NCBI GenBank assembly: GCA_002973575.1
Contig: PVEQ01000002.1
Span: forward strand, 62,001-126,000
Length of the DNA: 64,000 bases
Reading direction: 5' to 3'
Source: Sediminibacterium magnilacihabitans
Lineage (GTDB): Bacteria > Bacteroidota > Bacteroidia > Chitinophagales > Chitinophagaceae
Below the pieces are notes generated by a model that saw only the letters and a list, made by a program, of their open reading frames with translations, was not told the origin of the DNA and made no database searches. The number at the start of each line of letters is the position of its first letter. Position 1 is the stretch's first letter. This document shows positions 1 through 9,729 of the stretch, one piece after another. The position numbers and the translations under genes are program-made.

Positions 1-2198
1 ACACTGCCCGGTGTGTATACTTTATTACCACTGAAGTTATAATAGTCACGCAACTGCGGCAATCCGCCCATTAAACGAACACCGCCACTCACCAACAGGT
101 TGATCCACTGGTCTTGCGTGGTGGGAAATCGATAAGCTGTCTGGTAAGAGAACCGCAGGTTATGATCTTTTGCCAGCTTCACTACCGCTGTTGCCCTGGG
201 GGTAAAACGTCCGGCGAAATTGGTATTCTTATCGTAACGTCCAGATACGGTGAGTTTCAGCACATCGTTCAGCATTTTTTGTGATACCTGTCCGTATGCA
301 CCTACTTCATTGATCTTGATAGTACCTGCTGTATCGGCAAACAAAGTACCTTTTGAATCCAGTACATATTGTTTGAAGCTGCCGCCCACCAACAGTTCTG
401 TACCCGACTTATCGAGCCCCAGGTCGTTGGTAAAATTGTATTGTCCTTCTACCACATTCAATTTAGATTGATCGAGGAACAAACCACCTCCCTGTGAAAT
501 GGGTTTTCCAGCCACTTGTTGGAACATCAGGTTGTTACCGATAAAGCCGGTAGGTCTGCCCTGGTCGGCAAAACCTCTTGCAGCAGCATGCGCCGTCAGG
601 TCAGGTGCCCCCTGATCGCGGGCAGCAACATACGCCGAAAGATATTGCGGGTACCAGGTAGCGCTGGCTTTCCACGCCTCGTTGAAGAGACGGGTAGTTA
701 CGGTTGCATTGAAAGAACTTCCGGCATTCTCACGGGTGGTATAGGCCCGCACATGCCAGTTCCTGTGACGAAGTTCCAGTTTGTACTGACCAATTTTCAG
801 GTCTTTTAATGAATAGCGGTCGCTACCAGTATAGACAGAATTACCGGTACCGAAATAAGCAGCAAGCGATGCTTCGATGGAATTGCTGAGTTTGTAGTGC
901 AGGGCTCCCGACAATTTCAGGTTCACGGTATTGGGATCGATCACATCTTTTTCGTCGTACCCGGTTCTGCTCACACTTTGGTTACCAAAATAATTTTTAT
1001 TGGCATTCGAACCATAGAGAATGGGTACATAAGGCGCCAGCGGAGCCAGGCTGGCATTGCCCGCTACAAAGGCACTCAACTGTGCCAGCGTCATGGAAGG
1101 ATTGCTGTTGATGATGCCATCAATAGCGGCCGTACCGCCTGCCCCTACAGCACTGCGTACGCTGGCAGCGATGCCTGCCATTGGTTGGGTGGTTTCATCA
1201 CCATACACATTCACACCATCATAATTGGGATCGGTGTACCTGCTGCCGGGAATGACTTGTCCGTATGGCGCATAAGGCGTACTCGCCCTTGAATAGTTAT
1301 CGGTTTGGTTGGCCACCCAGTCCTGGGCCTGTATCAGTTGCGCTCCTATCTTAAACGCCCAACGCTCACTCAGCTTTTTGGCCCAACGAAGACTCCAGTC
1401 GTAATAGGGCGCCTTGTTGCGTTCATAATTATCGATATGATTGACGCCCTGTTTGATCTGGAAACTCAATCCCTGGTATTTGAAAGGGTTCTTACTATTG
1501 ATCAAAATAGTACCATTGGTACCGCCCGGACCATACAACGCCGAAGAAGCGCCCGGCAACAATTCCATATTGTCTACATCCAGTTCGGTGAGCCCGATGA
1601 CATTACCTACAGAAAAGTTCAGGCCCGGCGCCTGGTTATCCATACCATCTACCAATTGGTTGAGTTTGGTGTTGCCGCTGCTATTGAACCCGCGGGTACC
1701 CATACTTTTAAAAGTGAGACTAGCAGTTACCACATCAACCCCTTTCAGGTTGGTGATCATATCGTAGTAGTTGGCAGCCGGTGTATTGCGGATGGCAGCA
1801 CTGCTGATCCGTTCGATGGAAACCGGAGATTCCAGTATTTTTTCAGGGGTGCGGGAAGCAGCTACCACTACTTCATCACCCAGTGTAAAAGAAACGTCCA
1901 GGTCAACACTCAGCGCCTCACCGCCTTTAAAATCGATTTCTTTTGTACCGTAACCTACCGAAGAAAATACCAATGTAAATGGAGGTTTTTGTACGGTGGT
2001 AAACCTGAAATTGCCTTTATCATCTGTAAATGTACCAGTAGTTCCTCCTTTGGTAGTTACTGATACCGCCGATATAGCTTCTTTTGATTTACTGTTCTTC
2101 ACACTACCCGAAACGGTGGTGGTCTGCTGCGCCGTGACATGAACGGTTATTGCCGATGCCGCAATAGCCAGCAAGCAGTTGCTGTGAGGTCTTCTCAT
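1..2198 (-). CDS. TonB-dependent outer-membrane receptor (3' end beyond window)
   Basis: About 732 codons are visible and the reading frame runs off the left edge, so the barrel end is missing. The protein starts MRRPHSNCLL with a signal peptide ending near the VTAQQ at residue 25. A carboxypeptidase-regulatory-like domain follows, with the usual FSSVGYGTKE turn, then a plug domain with EVVVAASRTPEKI and a GTRGFNSSG-type segment, then barrel sequence. This is the Bacteroidota form of a TonB-dependent transporter, which imports an unknown ligand across the outer membrane using TonB energy. No SusD-like partner is visible inside the window, so a SusC-type glycan role is not supported. The ATG at 2198 was chosen because it gives a clean signal peptide. 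It is divergent from purC. Confidence 0.88.
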   Translation of the reverse strand, partial: MRRPHSNCLLAIAASAITVHVTAQQTTTVSGSVKNSKSKEAISAVSVTTKGGTTGTFTDDKGNFRFTTVQKPPFTLVFSSVGYGTKEIDFKGGEALSVDLDVSFTLGDEVVVAASRTPEKILESPVSIERISSAAIRNTPAANYYDMITNLKGVDVVTASLTFKSMGTRGFNSSGNTKLNQLVDGMDNQAPGLNFSVGNVIGLTELDVDNMELLPGASSALYGPGGTNGTILINSKNPFKYQGLSFQIKQGVNHIDNYERNKAPYYDWSLRWAKKLSERWAFKIGAQLIQAQDWVANQTDNYSRASTPYAPYGQVIPGSRYTDPNYDGVNVYGDETTQPMAGIAASVRSAVGAGGTAAIDGIINSNPSMTLAQLSAFVAGNASLAPLAPYVPILYGSNANKNYFGNQSVSRTGYDEKDVIDPNTVNLKLSGALHYKLSNSIEASLAAYFGTGNSVYTGSDRYSLKDLKIGQYKLELRHRNWHVRAYTTRENAGSSFNATVTTRLFNEAWKASATWYPQYLSAYVAARDQGAPDLTAHAAARGFADQGRPTGFIGNNLMFQQVAGKPISQGGGLFLDQSKLNVVEGQYNFTNDLGLDKSGTELLVGGSFKQYVLDSKGTLFADTAGTIKINEVGAYGQVSQKMLNDVLKLTVSGRYDKNTNFAGRFTPRATAVVKLAKDHNLRFSYQTAYRFPTTQDQWINLLVSGGVRLMGGLPQLRDYYNFSGNKVYTPGS

Positions 2199-2260
2199 AC
2201 TATAGGCAAGTTTAGTTTAAATTATCACAATGTAACACTTGTTAGTATTCCAATAAAATT

Positions 2261-2268
2261 TAATTTTG
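2261..2268 (+). promoter_or_regulatory. -7 element TAATTTTG of purC
   Basis: Exact match to the Bacteroidota -7 consensus TAnnTTTG. Only four bases (CGCC) separate it from the purC ATG at 2273, so the transcript probably begins at or next to the start codon. Confidence 0.6.
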
Positions 2269-2272
2269 CGCC

Positions 2273-3205
2273 ATGTCATCCTTTCAGTTCCCCTCGCAAA
2301 CGCAGTTATACCACGGTAAAGTAAGAGATGTTTATACTATTAAAAACGATTGGCTCGTGATGGTTGCCAGCGATCGCATTTCTGCTTTCGATGTTATTCT
2401 TCCGCGTCCCATTCCTTTTAAAGGACAAGTATTGAACCAGATCGCTGCCTATATGCTGGAAGCAACCAGTGATATTTGTCCCAACTGGCTAAAAGCCGTA
2501 CCCGCACCCAATGTTTCTATTGGCACCCGTTGTGTTCCATTCAAAATTGAAATGGTGGTACGTGGCAACCTGGTAGGGCATGCCTGGAGAACTTATCACA
2601 GCGGCAGCAGAACGCTTTGCGGCACTGTGATGCCGGAAGGATTGAAAGAAAATGATTTCTTTCCCTCGCCCATCATTACACCTTCTACCAAAGCAGAAGC
2701 GGGACATGATGAAGACATTTCAAAAGAAGAGATCATTGCAAAAGGATTGGCATCGGCGGCTGATTGGGCCGTACTGGAAGACTATGCGTTGAAATTATTT
2801 GCACGCGGGAAAAAGATTGCGGCTGCACGCGGACTGATACTGGCCGATACCAAATATGAGTTTGGTAAGATTGGCGACACCATTTACCTGATGGATGAAG
2901 TACATACGCCCGATTCTTCCCGCTATTTTTATGCCGATGGATTTGAAGCGCGGCAGGCCAGCGGAGAAAAACAACAACAGCTGAGCAAAGAATTTGTAAG
3001 GGAATGGCTAATGGCCAATAACTTCATGGGTAAAGAAGGGCAAACCGTTCCTGAGATGACCGATGAATGGATCAACACCATTAGTCAACGTTATATTGAG
3101 CTCTACGAAAAAGTAACCGGGCAAAATTTTGTTCCGCAAACACTGAGCAATGCCACAACAGAACAATTGGTGACCGATAGTTTGAAACAATTAGGAGCAC
3201 TTTGA
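2273..3205 (+). CDS. purC: Phosphoribosylaminoimidazole-succinocarboxamide synthase
   Basis: SAICAR synthetase, which joins aspartate to CAIR with ATP in de novo purine synthesis, in the cytoplasm. At 310 residues it is the longer single-domain form seen in Bacteroidota and yeast. GKVRDVY (residues 15-21) is the nucleotide-binding turn and SDRISAFDV (33-41) is the family signature. VRGNLVGHAWRTY and a downstream DTKYEFG segment also fit the family. No Shine-Dalgarno sequence is visible and the promoter element abuts the start. It stands alone rather than in a purine operon; purM is 47 kb away. It ends two bases before the trhO stop codon, so the two genes converge. Confidence 0.96.
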   Translation: MSSFQFPSQTQLYHGKVRDVYTIKNDWLVMVASDRISAFDVILPRPIPFKGQVLNQIAAYMLEATSDICPNWLKAVPAPNVSIGTRCVPFKIEMVVRGNLVGHAWRTYHSGSRTLCGTVMPEGLKENDFFPSPIITPSTKAEAGHDEDISKEEIIAKGLASAADWAVLEDYALKLFARGKKIAAARGLILADTKYEFGKIGDTIYLMDEVHTPDSSRYFYADGFEARQASGEKQQQLSKEFVREWLMANNFMGKEGQTVPEMTDEWINTISQRYIELYEKVTGQNFVPQTLSNATTEQLVTDSLKQLGAL

Positions 3206-3206
3206 T

Positions 3207-4253
3207 TTAAGGCTGCCGATCTTCATCCAGCCGCGGCCTCAATCGCGACTTACTTTTGTTGAACACATTCCTTCCCATGTCTACTCCCTGGCGGATTTGT
3301 TTTTGACGCTCCAGCGGCAGGTGCAGGGTGTCTTTACAGGCAGTACTGCAACATCCTTCGTATGCTGCGGCACAATTTTCGCACTGGATGAACAATAAGT
3401 GACAGCCGCTGTTCCTGCAATTGGTATGGGTATCGCATGGTTGTCCGCATTGATGGCATTTGGCAATCACATCTTCTGTGATGCGTTCGCCGAGGCGGTC
3501 ATCAAACACAAAATTCTTCCCAATGAATTTAGGCTGTATACCCGCCTCTTTGGCTTGTTTGGCATAATTGATAATGCCGCCTTCGAGATGGAATACGTGG
3601 TTGAATCCTTTATGCAGCATATAAGCGCTGGCTTTTTCACAACGGATACCACCGGTGCAATACATGATGATGTTCTTTTCTTCATTTCCCTTCATCATAT
3701 CCACAGCCATGGGCAACTGATCGCGAAAAGTATCGGAAGGAATTTCAATGGCGTTTTCAAAATGACCTACTTCGTATTCGTAATGATTGCGCATGTCGAT
3801 GACCACGGTGCCGGGATCATTGAGCAATTCATTCATCTGCGCTGCATTCACATACCGGCCCTTCCGCTCCATGCTGAACGATGTGTCGTCTATCCCATCG
3901 GCCACGATCTTATCCCGCACTTTGATCTTCAATACCCAGAAACTTTTGCCATCATCATCTACTGCAATATTCAAACGCAGTTTATTCAGCGGCTCAATGG
4001 AGTACAGGAAAGACCTGAATGCTTCGAGGTTGGTATCCGGCACACTGATCTGCGCATTCACTCCTTCTTTCGCCACATAGATGCGTCCGAATACCTGCAA
4101 ACTGTTCAGGTGCTTATAAAGGAAGTCGCGGAACTCCTGCGGGTTCTGAATAGGGAAATACTGATAAAAACTGATGGTAGTTCTGTGGAAGTCTTCTTCC
4201 ATGAGGCGTTGCTTCAACTCCTCGTTCGATACGCGGTTGTGTAATACGGGCAT
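3207..4253 (-). CDS. trhO: tRNA uridine(34) hydroxylase, rhodanese family
   Basis: TrhO (YceA) makes 5-hydroxyuridine at the wobble position of certain tRNAs. The N-terminal half is the YceA acylphosphatase-like domain ([16 protein letters not shown] near residue 55). The rhodanese domain follows, with [15 protein letters not shown] and the active loop CTGGIRC at 199-205, Cys199 being the catalytic cysteine. The C-terminal tail is rich in cysteine and histidine ([14 protein letters not shown]), as is usual in the family. The frame could open with a TTG at 4262, but ATG 4253 (MPVLHNRV) is the better start. A -7 element at 4337-4344 gives a leader of about 80 bases that contains AAAGGAG about 16 bases before the start. 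Confidence 0.93.
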   Translation of the reverse strand: MPVLHNRVSNEELKQRLMEEDFHRTTISFYQYFPIQNPQEFRDFLYKHLNSLQVFGRIYVAKEGVNAQISVPDTNLEAFRSFLYSIEPLNKLRLNIAVDDDGKSFWVLKIKVRDKIVADGIDDTSFSMERKGRYVNAAQMNELLNDPGTVVIDMRNHYEYEVGHFENAIEIPSDTFRDQLPMAVDMMKGNEEKNIIMYCTGGIRCEKASAYMLHKGFNHVFHLEGGIINYAKQAKEAGIQPKFIGKNFVFDDRLGERITEDVIAKCHQCGQPCDTHTNCRNSGCHLLFIQCENCAAAYEGCCSTACKDTLHLPLERQKQIRQGVDMGRNVFNKSKSRLRPRLDEDRQP

Positions 4254-4336
4254 GATTGACAAATTTCAGGCATCTCCTTTACGGAAATGCTCTATTCAAT
4301 AATAGAACCACTTGCAGGGTGGTCAAAATTTCGGGG

Positions 4337-4344
4337 CAAAAATA
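4337..4344 (-). promoter_or_regulatory. -7 element TATTTTTG of trhO
   Basis: Read on the minus strand this is TATTTTTG, an exact TAnnTTTG match, about 84 bases upstream of the trhO ATG. It is the only such match in the 188-base gap between trhO and the divergent TonB receptor gene. Confidence 0.45.
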
Positions 4345-4450
4345 CGATATCTTAATAAGACAATCGTATTTAAATATGCCAGGTTCTCATACAGTATTCC
4401 CATCAAAAGCCTAATTTCAGCGCCTATTTCATTGATCCAAGGTTACTTAT

Positions 4451-6838
4451 ATGAAACCGTTTTTGCTTGTATCTGTTTTAACAACTCTTTCCCTTGCTGT
4501 GCATGCACAAAAAAAATTATCAGGAAAGGTATTCGATATCACCACCAAAGTGCCGCTGGCCGGCGCTACCGTTTCATTGCCGGGGAAAAACGTTGCCATT
4601 ACCGGGCAGGATGGTTCTTTTATAATGGATTGCACTCCATCAGGCAAGATCACAATCTCTTTTGTAGGATATGAAGCAAGCCGGATACTCATCACGAACT
4701 GCGACCAGGAGCTGAACATAGGCCTCCATCCGTTGAGCAATATCCTCGACACCGTAGAGATCACTGCCACTACTGCGCAGCATCCATCGCTGCTTTACCA
4801 ATCTGCCTCCATTGCCAAGTTGGGCGAAACAGAACTCAAACGCGGTAACGGTCTGTACCTAGATGATGCCATCAACAGTAATATACCGGGCATGACCATG
4901 CAGCGACGCGGCATTTCTTCCGGGCAACAATTCAATATCCGCGGGTATGGTAATGGCATCGGCAGCACGCGTGGCATCAGCAGTAATTTCGATGGGCAGG
5001 GCGCTAAAGTTTATCTCAATGGCATTCCTGTTACCGATGCCGAAGGCATTACATTGATGGATGATATTGACTTCGCTTCGATCGGAGATGTGGAAGTAGT
5101 AAAAGGTCCTTCCGGTACTTTGTACGGACTGGCCATTGCCGGTGTGGTGAACCTGAAAACCAGCAGGCCTGAGAAAGGAGTAACAACTATTGGACAAGAT
5201 ATCATGACAGGCAGTTATGGACTGCAGCGATTCACCACCCGTTTTCAAACAGCTACCGACCGCTCTTCCGTTTTGCTCAATTACGGTTACCAGCACTCCG
5301 ATGGCTACATGGTACATACCGCTTCTACCAAGAGATTTGCCAGCTATGCAGGGGATTTTCAATTGAACAATAAACAAAGCATCAGTTCCTACTTTGGCTT
5401 CAGCAACAGCTACGACCAGCGTGGCGGTGAATTAACTATTGAGCAATACCAAAACATGGATTATTCCGGTAACCCCGATTACATCAAGCGTGATGCCCAT
5501 TCGGCGGTCATCAGCTTTAGGGCAGGTCTGGCGCACACTTACCATTTCAATCAACAATTCTCCAATACCACTTCAGTTTTCGGATCAGGCGTTACCAGCC
5601 ATTCCAGTTCAGCCGGCGGATGGACCGATAAGAACCCAGTAAATATCGGGTTGCGATCGGTAGTGAACATGAAATTCGATTTAGCCGATGGAAACAGTGT
5701 GAGCAGCATTACCGGTATTGAAACACAGCACCAGTATGCACAGGTGATTGGTTATAATATGGTACCAAACCGTTTAGACTCTAACGGGTACTGGGTTATT
5801 GGCGCCATGAGGAGCAACCAAGCCACTTATTCCGGCACTACTTCCTTCTTTACTGAATGGACCCTCACCTTGCCGCATGACCTTTCTGTTACCGGCGGCA
5901 TTGGAACAAGCAGCATGCAGATTGAACTCAAAGATCAATTCTATGTAGCGGGCAACACCAAGCCCACCCATTACCAGCGCAGTTTTTCAGGAATGACCTC
6001 GCCGCATATAGCCGTGAACAAAATATTCAGCAAGGGATTTTCTGTTTATATCAATTGCAGCCGGGGGTATAAAGCTCCGGCAAGCGCTTATTTTTTTATT
6101 CCTGCAACCGGGCAACTCAATACCGGCTTAAAGCCTGAGATCGGAGACCAGATTGAGGTCGGCAGTAAGGGTGTGCTGTTCCACGATCGGCTCAGTTATC
6201 AACTGGCTCTGTTTGATGCGCAGTTTAAAAATAAAATGACTGTTGTTGCGGTTCCACTCAATAGCACTACCACTGCTTATAGTTATATAGCCAATGGCGG
6301 CAGGCAGGATGATCAGGGCATTGAAGCCTTACTGAAATATAAAGCATATCAATCTGACAATGGCTTCTTCCGTTCTGTTCAGCCTTTTGCCAATTTTGCT
6401 TATTCGCATTTCAGGTACAGGGATTATGTTTTTCAGAAGCTGAATACGCCTGCTACCAGCATCACTGTTGTTGATTACAGCGATCAGCCTGTTGCGGGTG
6501 TAGCTCCTTTTACTGCCAATATGGGTGTTGATCTTGGTTTAGCACAAGGCATTTATGCTAATGTACTGTACGGGTATAAAGATGCTATGCCTATCAGTTC
6601 CAACGGACTGAACCAGACCACCAGCTATAACCTGCTGAATGCAAAGCTGGGCATCCGGCAACATTTCTGTCAGCGCTTCAACATGGATCTTTTCTTTGGT
6701 GTGAACAACATCACCGGCGCGCAATACCCAAATATGGTATTCGTGAACCAATTGCCCGATGCTTATTTGCCGGCTCCCAATAAAGCAAATTATTTCGGAG
6801 GACTGAACCTGACCTATCAATTCGGAAGCAGGAATTAA
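4451..6838 (+). CDS. TonB-dependent receptor, siderophore-receptor-like
   Basis: A complete 795-residue outer-membrane transporter. Signal peptide MKPFLLVSVLTTLSLAVHAQ, then a carboxypeptidase-regulatory-like domain (about 22-100, with ISFVGYEA), then a plug domain (about 115-235) containing FNIRGYGNG and VEVVKGPSGTLYGLAIAGVVNL, then a beta-barrel that ends in the aromatic-terminated strand pattern LNLTYQFGSRN. The GPSGTLYG motif and the overall length resemble ferric-siderophore receptors, but the substrate cannot be read from sequence. No TonB box, Fur box or siderophore gene is recognisable nearby. It is transcribed divergently from trhO and converges on the penicillin-acylase operon. Confidence 0.88.
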   Translation: MKPFLLVSVLTTLSLAVHAQKKLSGKVFDITTKVPLAGATVSLPGKNVAITGQDGSFIMDCTPSGKITISFVGYEASRILITNCDQELNIGLHPLSNILDTVEITATTAQHPSLLYQSASIAKLGETELKRGNGLYLDDAINSNIPGMTMQRRGISSGQQFNIRGYGNGIGSTRGISSNFDGQGAKVYLNGIPVTDAEGITLMDDIDFASIGDVEVVKGPSGTLYGLAIAGVVNLKTSRPEKGVTTIGQDIMTGSYGLQRFTTRFQTATDRSSVLLNYGYQHSDGYMVHTASTKRFASYAGDFQLNNKQSISSYFGFSNSYDQRGGELTIEQYQNMDYSGNPDYIKRDAHSAVISFRAGLAHTYHFNQQFSNTTSVFGSGVTSHSSSAGGWTDKNPVNIGLRSVVNMKFDLADGNSVSSITGIETQHQYAQVIGYNMVPNRLDSNGYWVIGAMRSNQATYSGTTSFFTEWTLTLPHDLSVTGGIGTSSMQIELKDQFYVAGNTKPTHYQRSFSGMTSPHIAVNKIFSKGFSVYINCSRGYKAPASAYFFIPATGQLNTGLKPEIGDQIEVGSKGVLFHDRLSYQLALFDAQFKNKMTVVAVPLNSTTTAYSYIANGGRQDDQGIEALLKYKAYQSDNGFFRSVQPFANFAYSHFRYRDYVFQKLNTPATSITVVDYSDQPVAGVAPFTANMGVDLGLAQGIYANVLYGYKDAMPISSNGLNQTTSYNLLNAKLGIRQHFCQRFNMDLFFGVNNITGAQYPNMVFVNQLPDAYLPAPNKANYFGGLNLTYQFGSRN

Positions 6839-6844
6839 AACAGC

Positions 6845-7195
6845 TTATTTAGATTGCCTGAAAAAGCTCCCGGTAAGTGCTGCCAATCCGGATACCAGTC
6901 CGCCCAGCACACCTGTAAGCAATATCAATACCACAAAAGATCCGCCCAACGGCAGTATCTGTGCTACTTTAGAAGACAGTATGTGTTTATTGGCAACATC
7001 TTTCATAGTAGCCAGGCTCACCCATAAAATGAACAGGCCCAGGAAGCCAGCCAGGAAAGCTTTCACGGCCCTTTGATGGATGGCTACAGATACGAGAAAA
7101 GAAGTGACCACAAAACTCCACCAGGGAAGTATTCCATAAATACCAACCGCAAAGGCAAGAAAAGCAGTGAGAAATAAAGCTGTGATGAATTTCAT
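6845..7195 (-). CDS. Small hydrophobic membrane protein
   Basis: 116 residues with four predicted membrane segments: roughly 3-22, 24-41, 46-63 and 82-108. I do not recognise the family. It starts 11 bases after the stop of the penicillin-acylase-type gene on the same strand, so the two are probably one transcript. The hydrophobic segments have few charged residues, which argues against a transporter core and for a small accessory membrane protein. No function is assigned. Confidence 0.7.
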   Translation of the reverse strand: MKFITALFLTAFLAFAVGIYGILPWWSFVVTSFLVSVAIHQRAVKAFLAGFLGLFILWVSLATMKDVANKHILSSKVAQILPLGGSFVVLILLTGVLGGLVSGLAALTGSFFRQSK

Positions 7196-7206
7196 AATGC
7201 ATAGGG

Positions 7207-9669
7207 TTATCCGTTGACGAAACTAATGTGCCATTTTATTTTTTCATGTTTCTGCGCTGCCTGTTTTTTCAGGAAGAGCAGGCGATAATACTTTCCGTTT
7301 GCCCAGCTATCGATAAATGTATCATAATACTTACTGCCGGGATTACCGCTTTGTCCGCCAGGGTACACGCCATAAGCTTCCACTGTTTCTGTCAGGTGTA
7401 CGATCATACGCCAGCTGGGTCCGTGCGAATCTTTTGTTGCATTGATGATATGTGTGCCTCCACCGATGGGCAGGTGAAAGCGGCTCAGTGCCGGTATCTT
7501 CAGCAAGTGCGTGACTTTGGTGTCTTTAAAAACACCCCAGGCCAATTTGCCTTCCTTTTCAAGTTGTTTGAAATAGGCACAGGCTTTTTTACAGGCTTTG
7601 GTAATGGTTTCGCGCACGGTTTCTTTTTTATCGGGCGTATTGATGTCGTCTGCAAAACGATAGGTACTATCCTTGATCAGGCTTTCCAGTAAAGTAGATT
7701 CATCTGGCCATGGCAAGGGCAATTTGGATTTAGCAAATTCATCCGACCACATCTGTGTTTCAATGCTATCCCATATACACCTGAAAACGGTCGCGCCTTT
7801 TTCGTTGATATCATTTCGGAGATTCCAGCCTTTCAACAATGCCAGGTATTTTTTATCGGTATCGTCGAGAGATGCTTCGTCGAGGTACTTCAGTATAACG
7901 GGCCTTGCCATCTCTGCGAATACATTGTAATTATCGGTTTGCATTTGCTGCATGTCCTGCGGCGTGATGTTATTCATGGCCGACAGCTTTCTGTTGATGA
8001 TGAAACCCCTGTAGGGAGGAAAATTGACAGGCGCTCCGAGGTAATACGGATAGGTGCTGTCTGTAGGCATTTGATTGGCACTGCTCACAAAGCCCCTGTC
8101 GGGATTTTTGATCGCCGGGTTTTCGTCAACCGGTATATAACCCTGCCACTTGTAGCTGCTATCGGCCCCGGGTAATACAAAATCACCTTGTCTTTTCCAG
8201 CGCGCAACAAATGTGCCCTGTTGTTTGATGGCGATATCGCCCGACACAGATGCAAAAGCAAAATTCTGTCCGGGGCATTTCCAGGTGTTGATGGCGGCGA
8301 TGTAATCATCGTAATTCTTAGCACGGTTCAAACGAAAAAATACTTCCGGCCCATTGCCGCCCTCGTGTGCAGTCCAGTGAATAGCCAGGTATTTGCCTTC
8401 GGTGCTCGCATTCTTGTAACTGTTATCATACATAACCGGACCAAATTCAGTCATGGCAATATTTTCTACCAGGTCCGGTTTTCCCTTGATCCGGATAACT
8501 TCTTTCCTGCTATCGGCTTTTTTCCAGGCGCCATTGTACCAATATTCCTGTAGCGTGGTGTCTTTGAATTTCAGGTCGAAATAATCGATCACATCCCTTC
8601 CTGCATTGGTTACACCCCAGGCGATGCTATCGTTAAACCCAATGATGACAGAAGGCGCGCCCGGGAAGCTCGCTCCATAAGTGCTGTATTCGGGTGTGGT
8701 GATCTGCACTTCATACCACAAAGACGGAAGGTTCAATCCAAGATGCGGATCGTTGCAAAGTATCGGGTGTCCGCTTTTGGTTTTGCTGCCCGATACTGCC
8801 CAATTGTTGCTGCCATTGTTTTTAGCCGGCAACTCCGGAGGAGCAATGGCTGCAGTTCGTGTATGACCCAGGTAAATAGAATCGGCGCCCGCAGGTTTTT
8901 GGGGAACAATAGAAGGTTTTGCAAACTCTGTTCCCCTGGGAATAATAGGATCCAATGAATCCTGAACGGCCGGATACAATTGTTCAAAATCTTTATATCC
9001 GAAGTAATTCCTGGCATTGGTCATTTGTAAATCGGTAGTAGCGCCGCGTGCAGTAAGATCGTACGACATGAACATCAGGAAAAGATAGGTCTTGAAAGAT
9101 GTCCACTCTTCGGGCCGATAGTCGAGCAGTTTGTATTCAAAAGGAATTTGTTCTGGTTTGAGCGATTTGATATAAGCGTTTACACCTGCCGAATAAGATT
9201 CCACCAGGGCTTTTAGTTCAGGATGATTTTCCATATCCTTCGCAGTCTTCTCTGCTCCATATACCATTCCAAGTCTCCTGAAAAAGCGGTCGGTATTTAC
9301 ACGCCCTTCTCCTACGATCTCACTAAGCCTGCCGCCTGCCACATAAGTCTGGAATTCCATCTGCCACAGCCTGAATTTGGCATGCAGGAAGCCCTGAACA
9401 TAATAAGCATCCAGGTCATTGTCTGCATAGATATGCGGCACGAGCCGGTCGTCCATATAAACGTCTACTTTGCCTTTCAGTCCACTTGCTTTGATATCGC
9501 CATCAAACGAAACATCGGCAGGTTCTGCATTTTGCCAGAAGCCCTGTTGCGGAGAAAGAAAATATCCCAGCCGGGGTGTTTTGCTTTCACCGGCGGGTAA
9601 CTGCACATTCAACAACGTGGTTATACCCATCGTAGCTACAGCGCTGAGGATACATGGCAGGATTCTCAT
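7207..9669 (-). CDS. Penicillin acylase family (Ntn-hydrolase) protein
   Basis: 820 residues, the usual length for the penicillin G acylase / AHL acylase superfamily (Peptidase S45). A signal peptide or anchor lies at residues 1-25. The precursor layout is visible: an alpha-subunit region (VYMDDRLVPHIYADND, GFLHAKFRLWQMEF), a linker, then the autocleavage site GSNNW at 286-290, where Ser287 would become the N-terminal nucleophile of the beta subunit. NDPHLGLNLPSLWYEV and the later GGTHIIN and GGQSGNPGSKYY segments are family features. It should be an exported amidohydrolase acting on amide substrates such as acyl-homoserine lactones or beta-lactams; which one cannot be told. It is followed by a small membrane protein gene. 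Confidence 0.9.
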   Translation of the reverse strand: MRILPCILSAVATMGITTLLNVQLPAGESKTPRLGYFLSPQQGFWQNAEPADVSFDGDIKASGLKGKVDVYMDDRLVPHIYADNDLDAYYVQGFLHAKFRLWQMEFQTYVAGGRLSEIVGEGRVNTDRFFRRLGMVYGAEKTAKDMENHPELKALVESYSAGVNAYIKSLKPEQIPFEYKLLDYRPEEWTSFKTYLFLMFMSYDLTARGATTDLQMTNARNYFGYKDFEQLYPAVQDSLDPIIPRGTEFAKPSIVPQKPAGADSIYLGHTRTAAIAPPELPAKNNGSNNWAVSGSKTKSGHPILCNDPHLGLNLPSLWYEVQITTPEYSTYGASFPGAPSVIIGFNDSIAWGVTNAGRDVIDYFDLKFKDTTLQEYWYNGAWKKADSRKEVIRIKGKPDLVENIAMTEFGPVMYDNSYKNASTEGKYLAIHWTAHEGGNGPEVFFRLNRAKNYDDYIAAINTWKCPGQNFAFASVSGDIAIKQQGTFVARWKRQGDFVLPGADSSYKWQGYIPVDENPAIKNPDRGFVSSANQMPTDSTYPYYLGAPVNFPPYRGFIINRKLSAMNNITPQDMQQMQTDNYNVFAEMARPVILKYLDEASLDDTDKKYLALLKGWNLRNDINEKGATVFRCIWDSIETQMWSDEFAKSKLPLPWPDESTLLESLIKDSTYRFADDINTPDKKETVRETITKACKKACAYFKQLEKEGKLAWGVFKDTKVTHLLKIPALSRFHLPIGGGTHIINATKDSHGPSWRMIVHLTETVEAYGVYPGGQSGNPGSKYYDTFIDSWANGKYYRLLFLKKQAAQKHEKIKWHISFVNG

Positions 9670-9729
9670 AAGGAGGAGTGGTTGTATGAATGAAAATAAG
9701 GAAAAAGCCTGATTTAATGAAGATACCCG

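Noticed and set aside
1305..2063. 252-codon open frame on the plus strand
   Set aside because: It is antisense to the TonB receptor gene, which has a signal peptide, plug motifs and a consistent frame. The plus-strand protein has no recognisable motif.
3399..4244. 281-codon open frame on the plus strand inside trhO
   Set aside because: The minus-strand trhO carries the rhodanese motif CTGGIRC and the cysteine-rich tail; the plus-strand frame has none.
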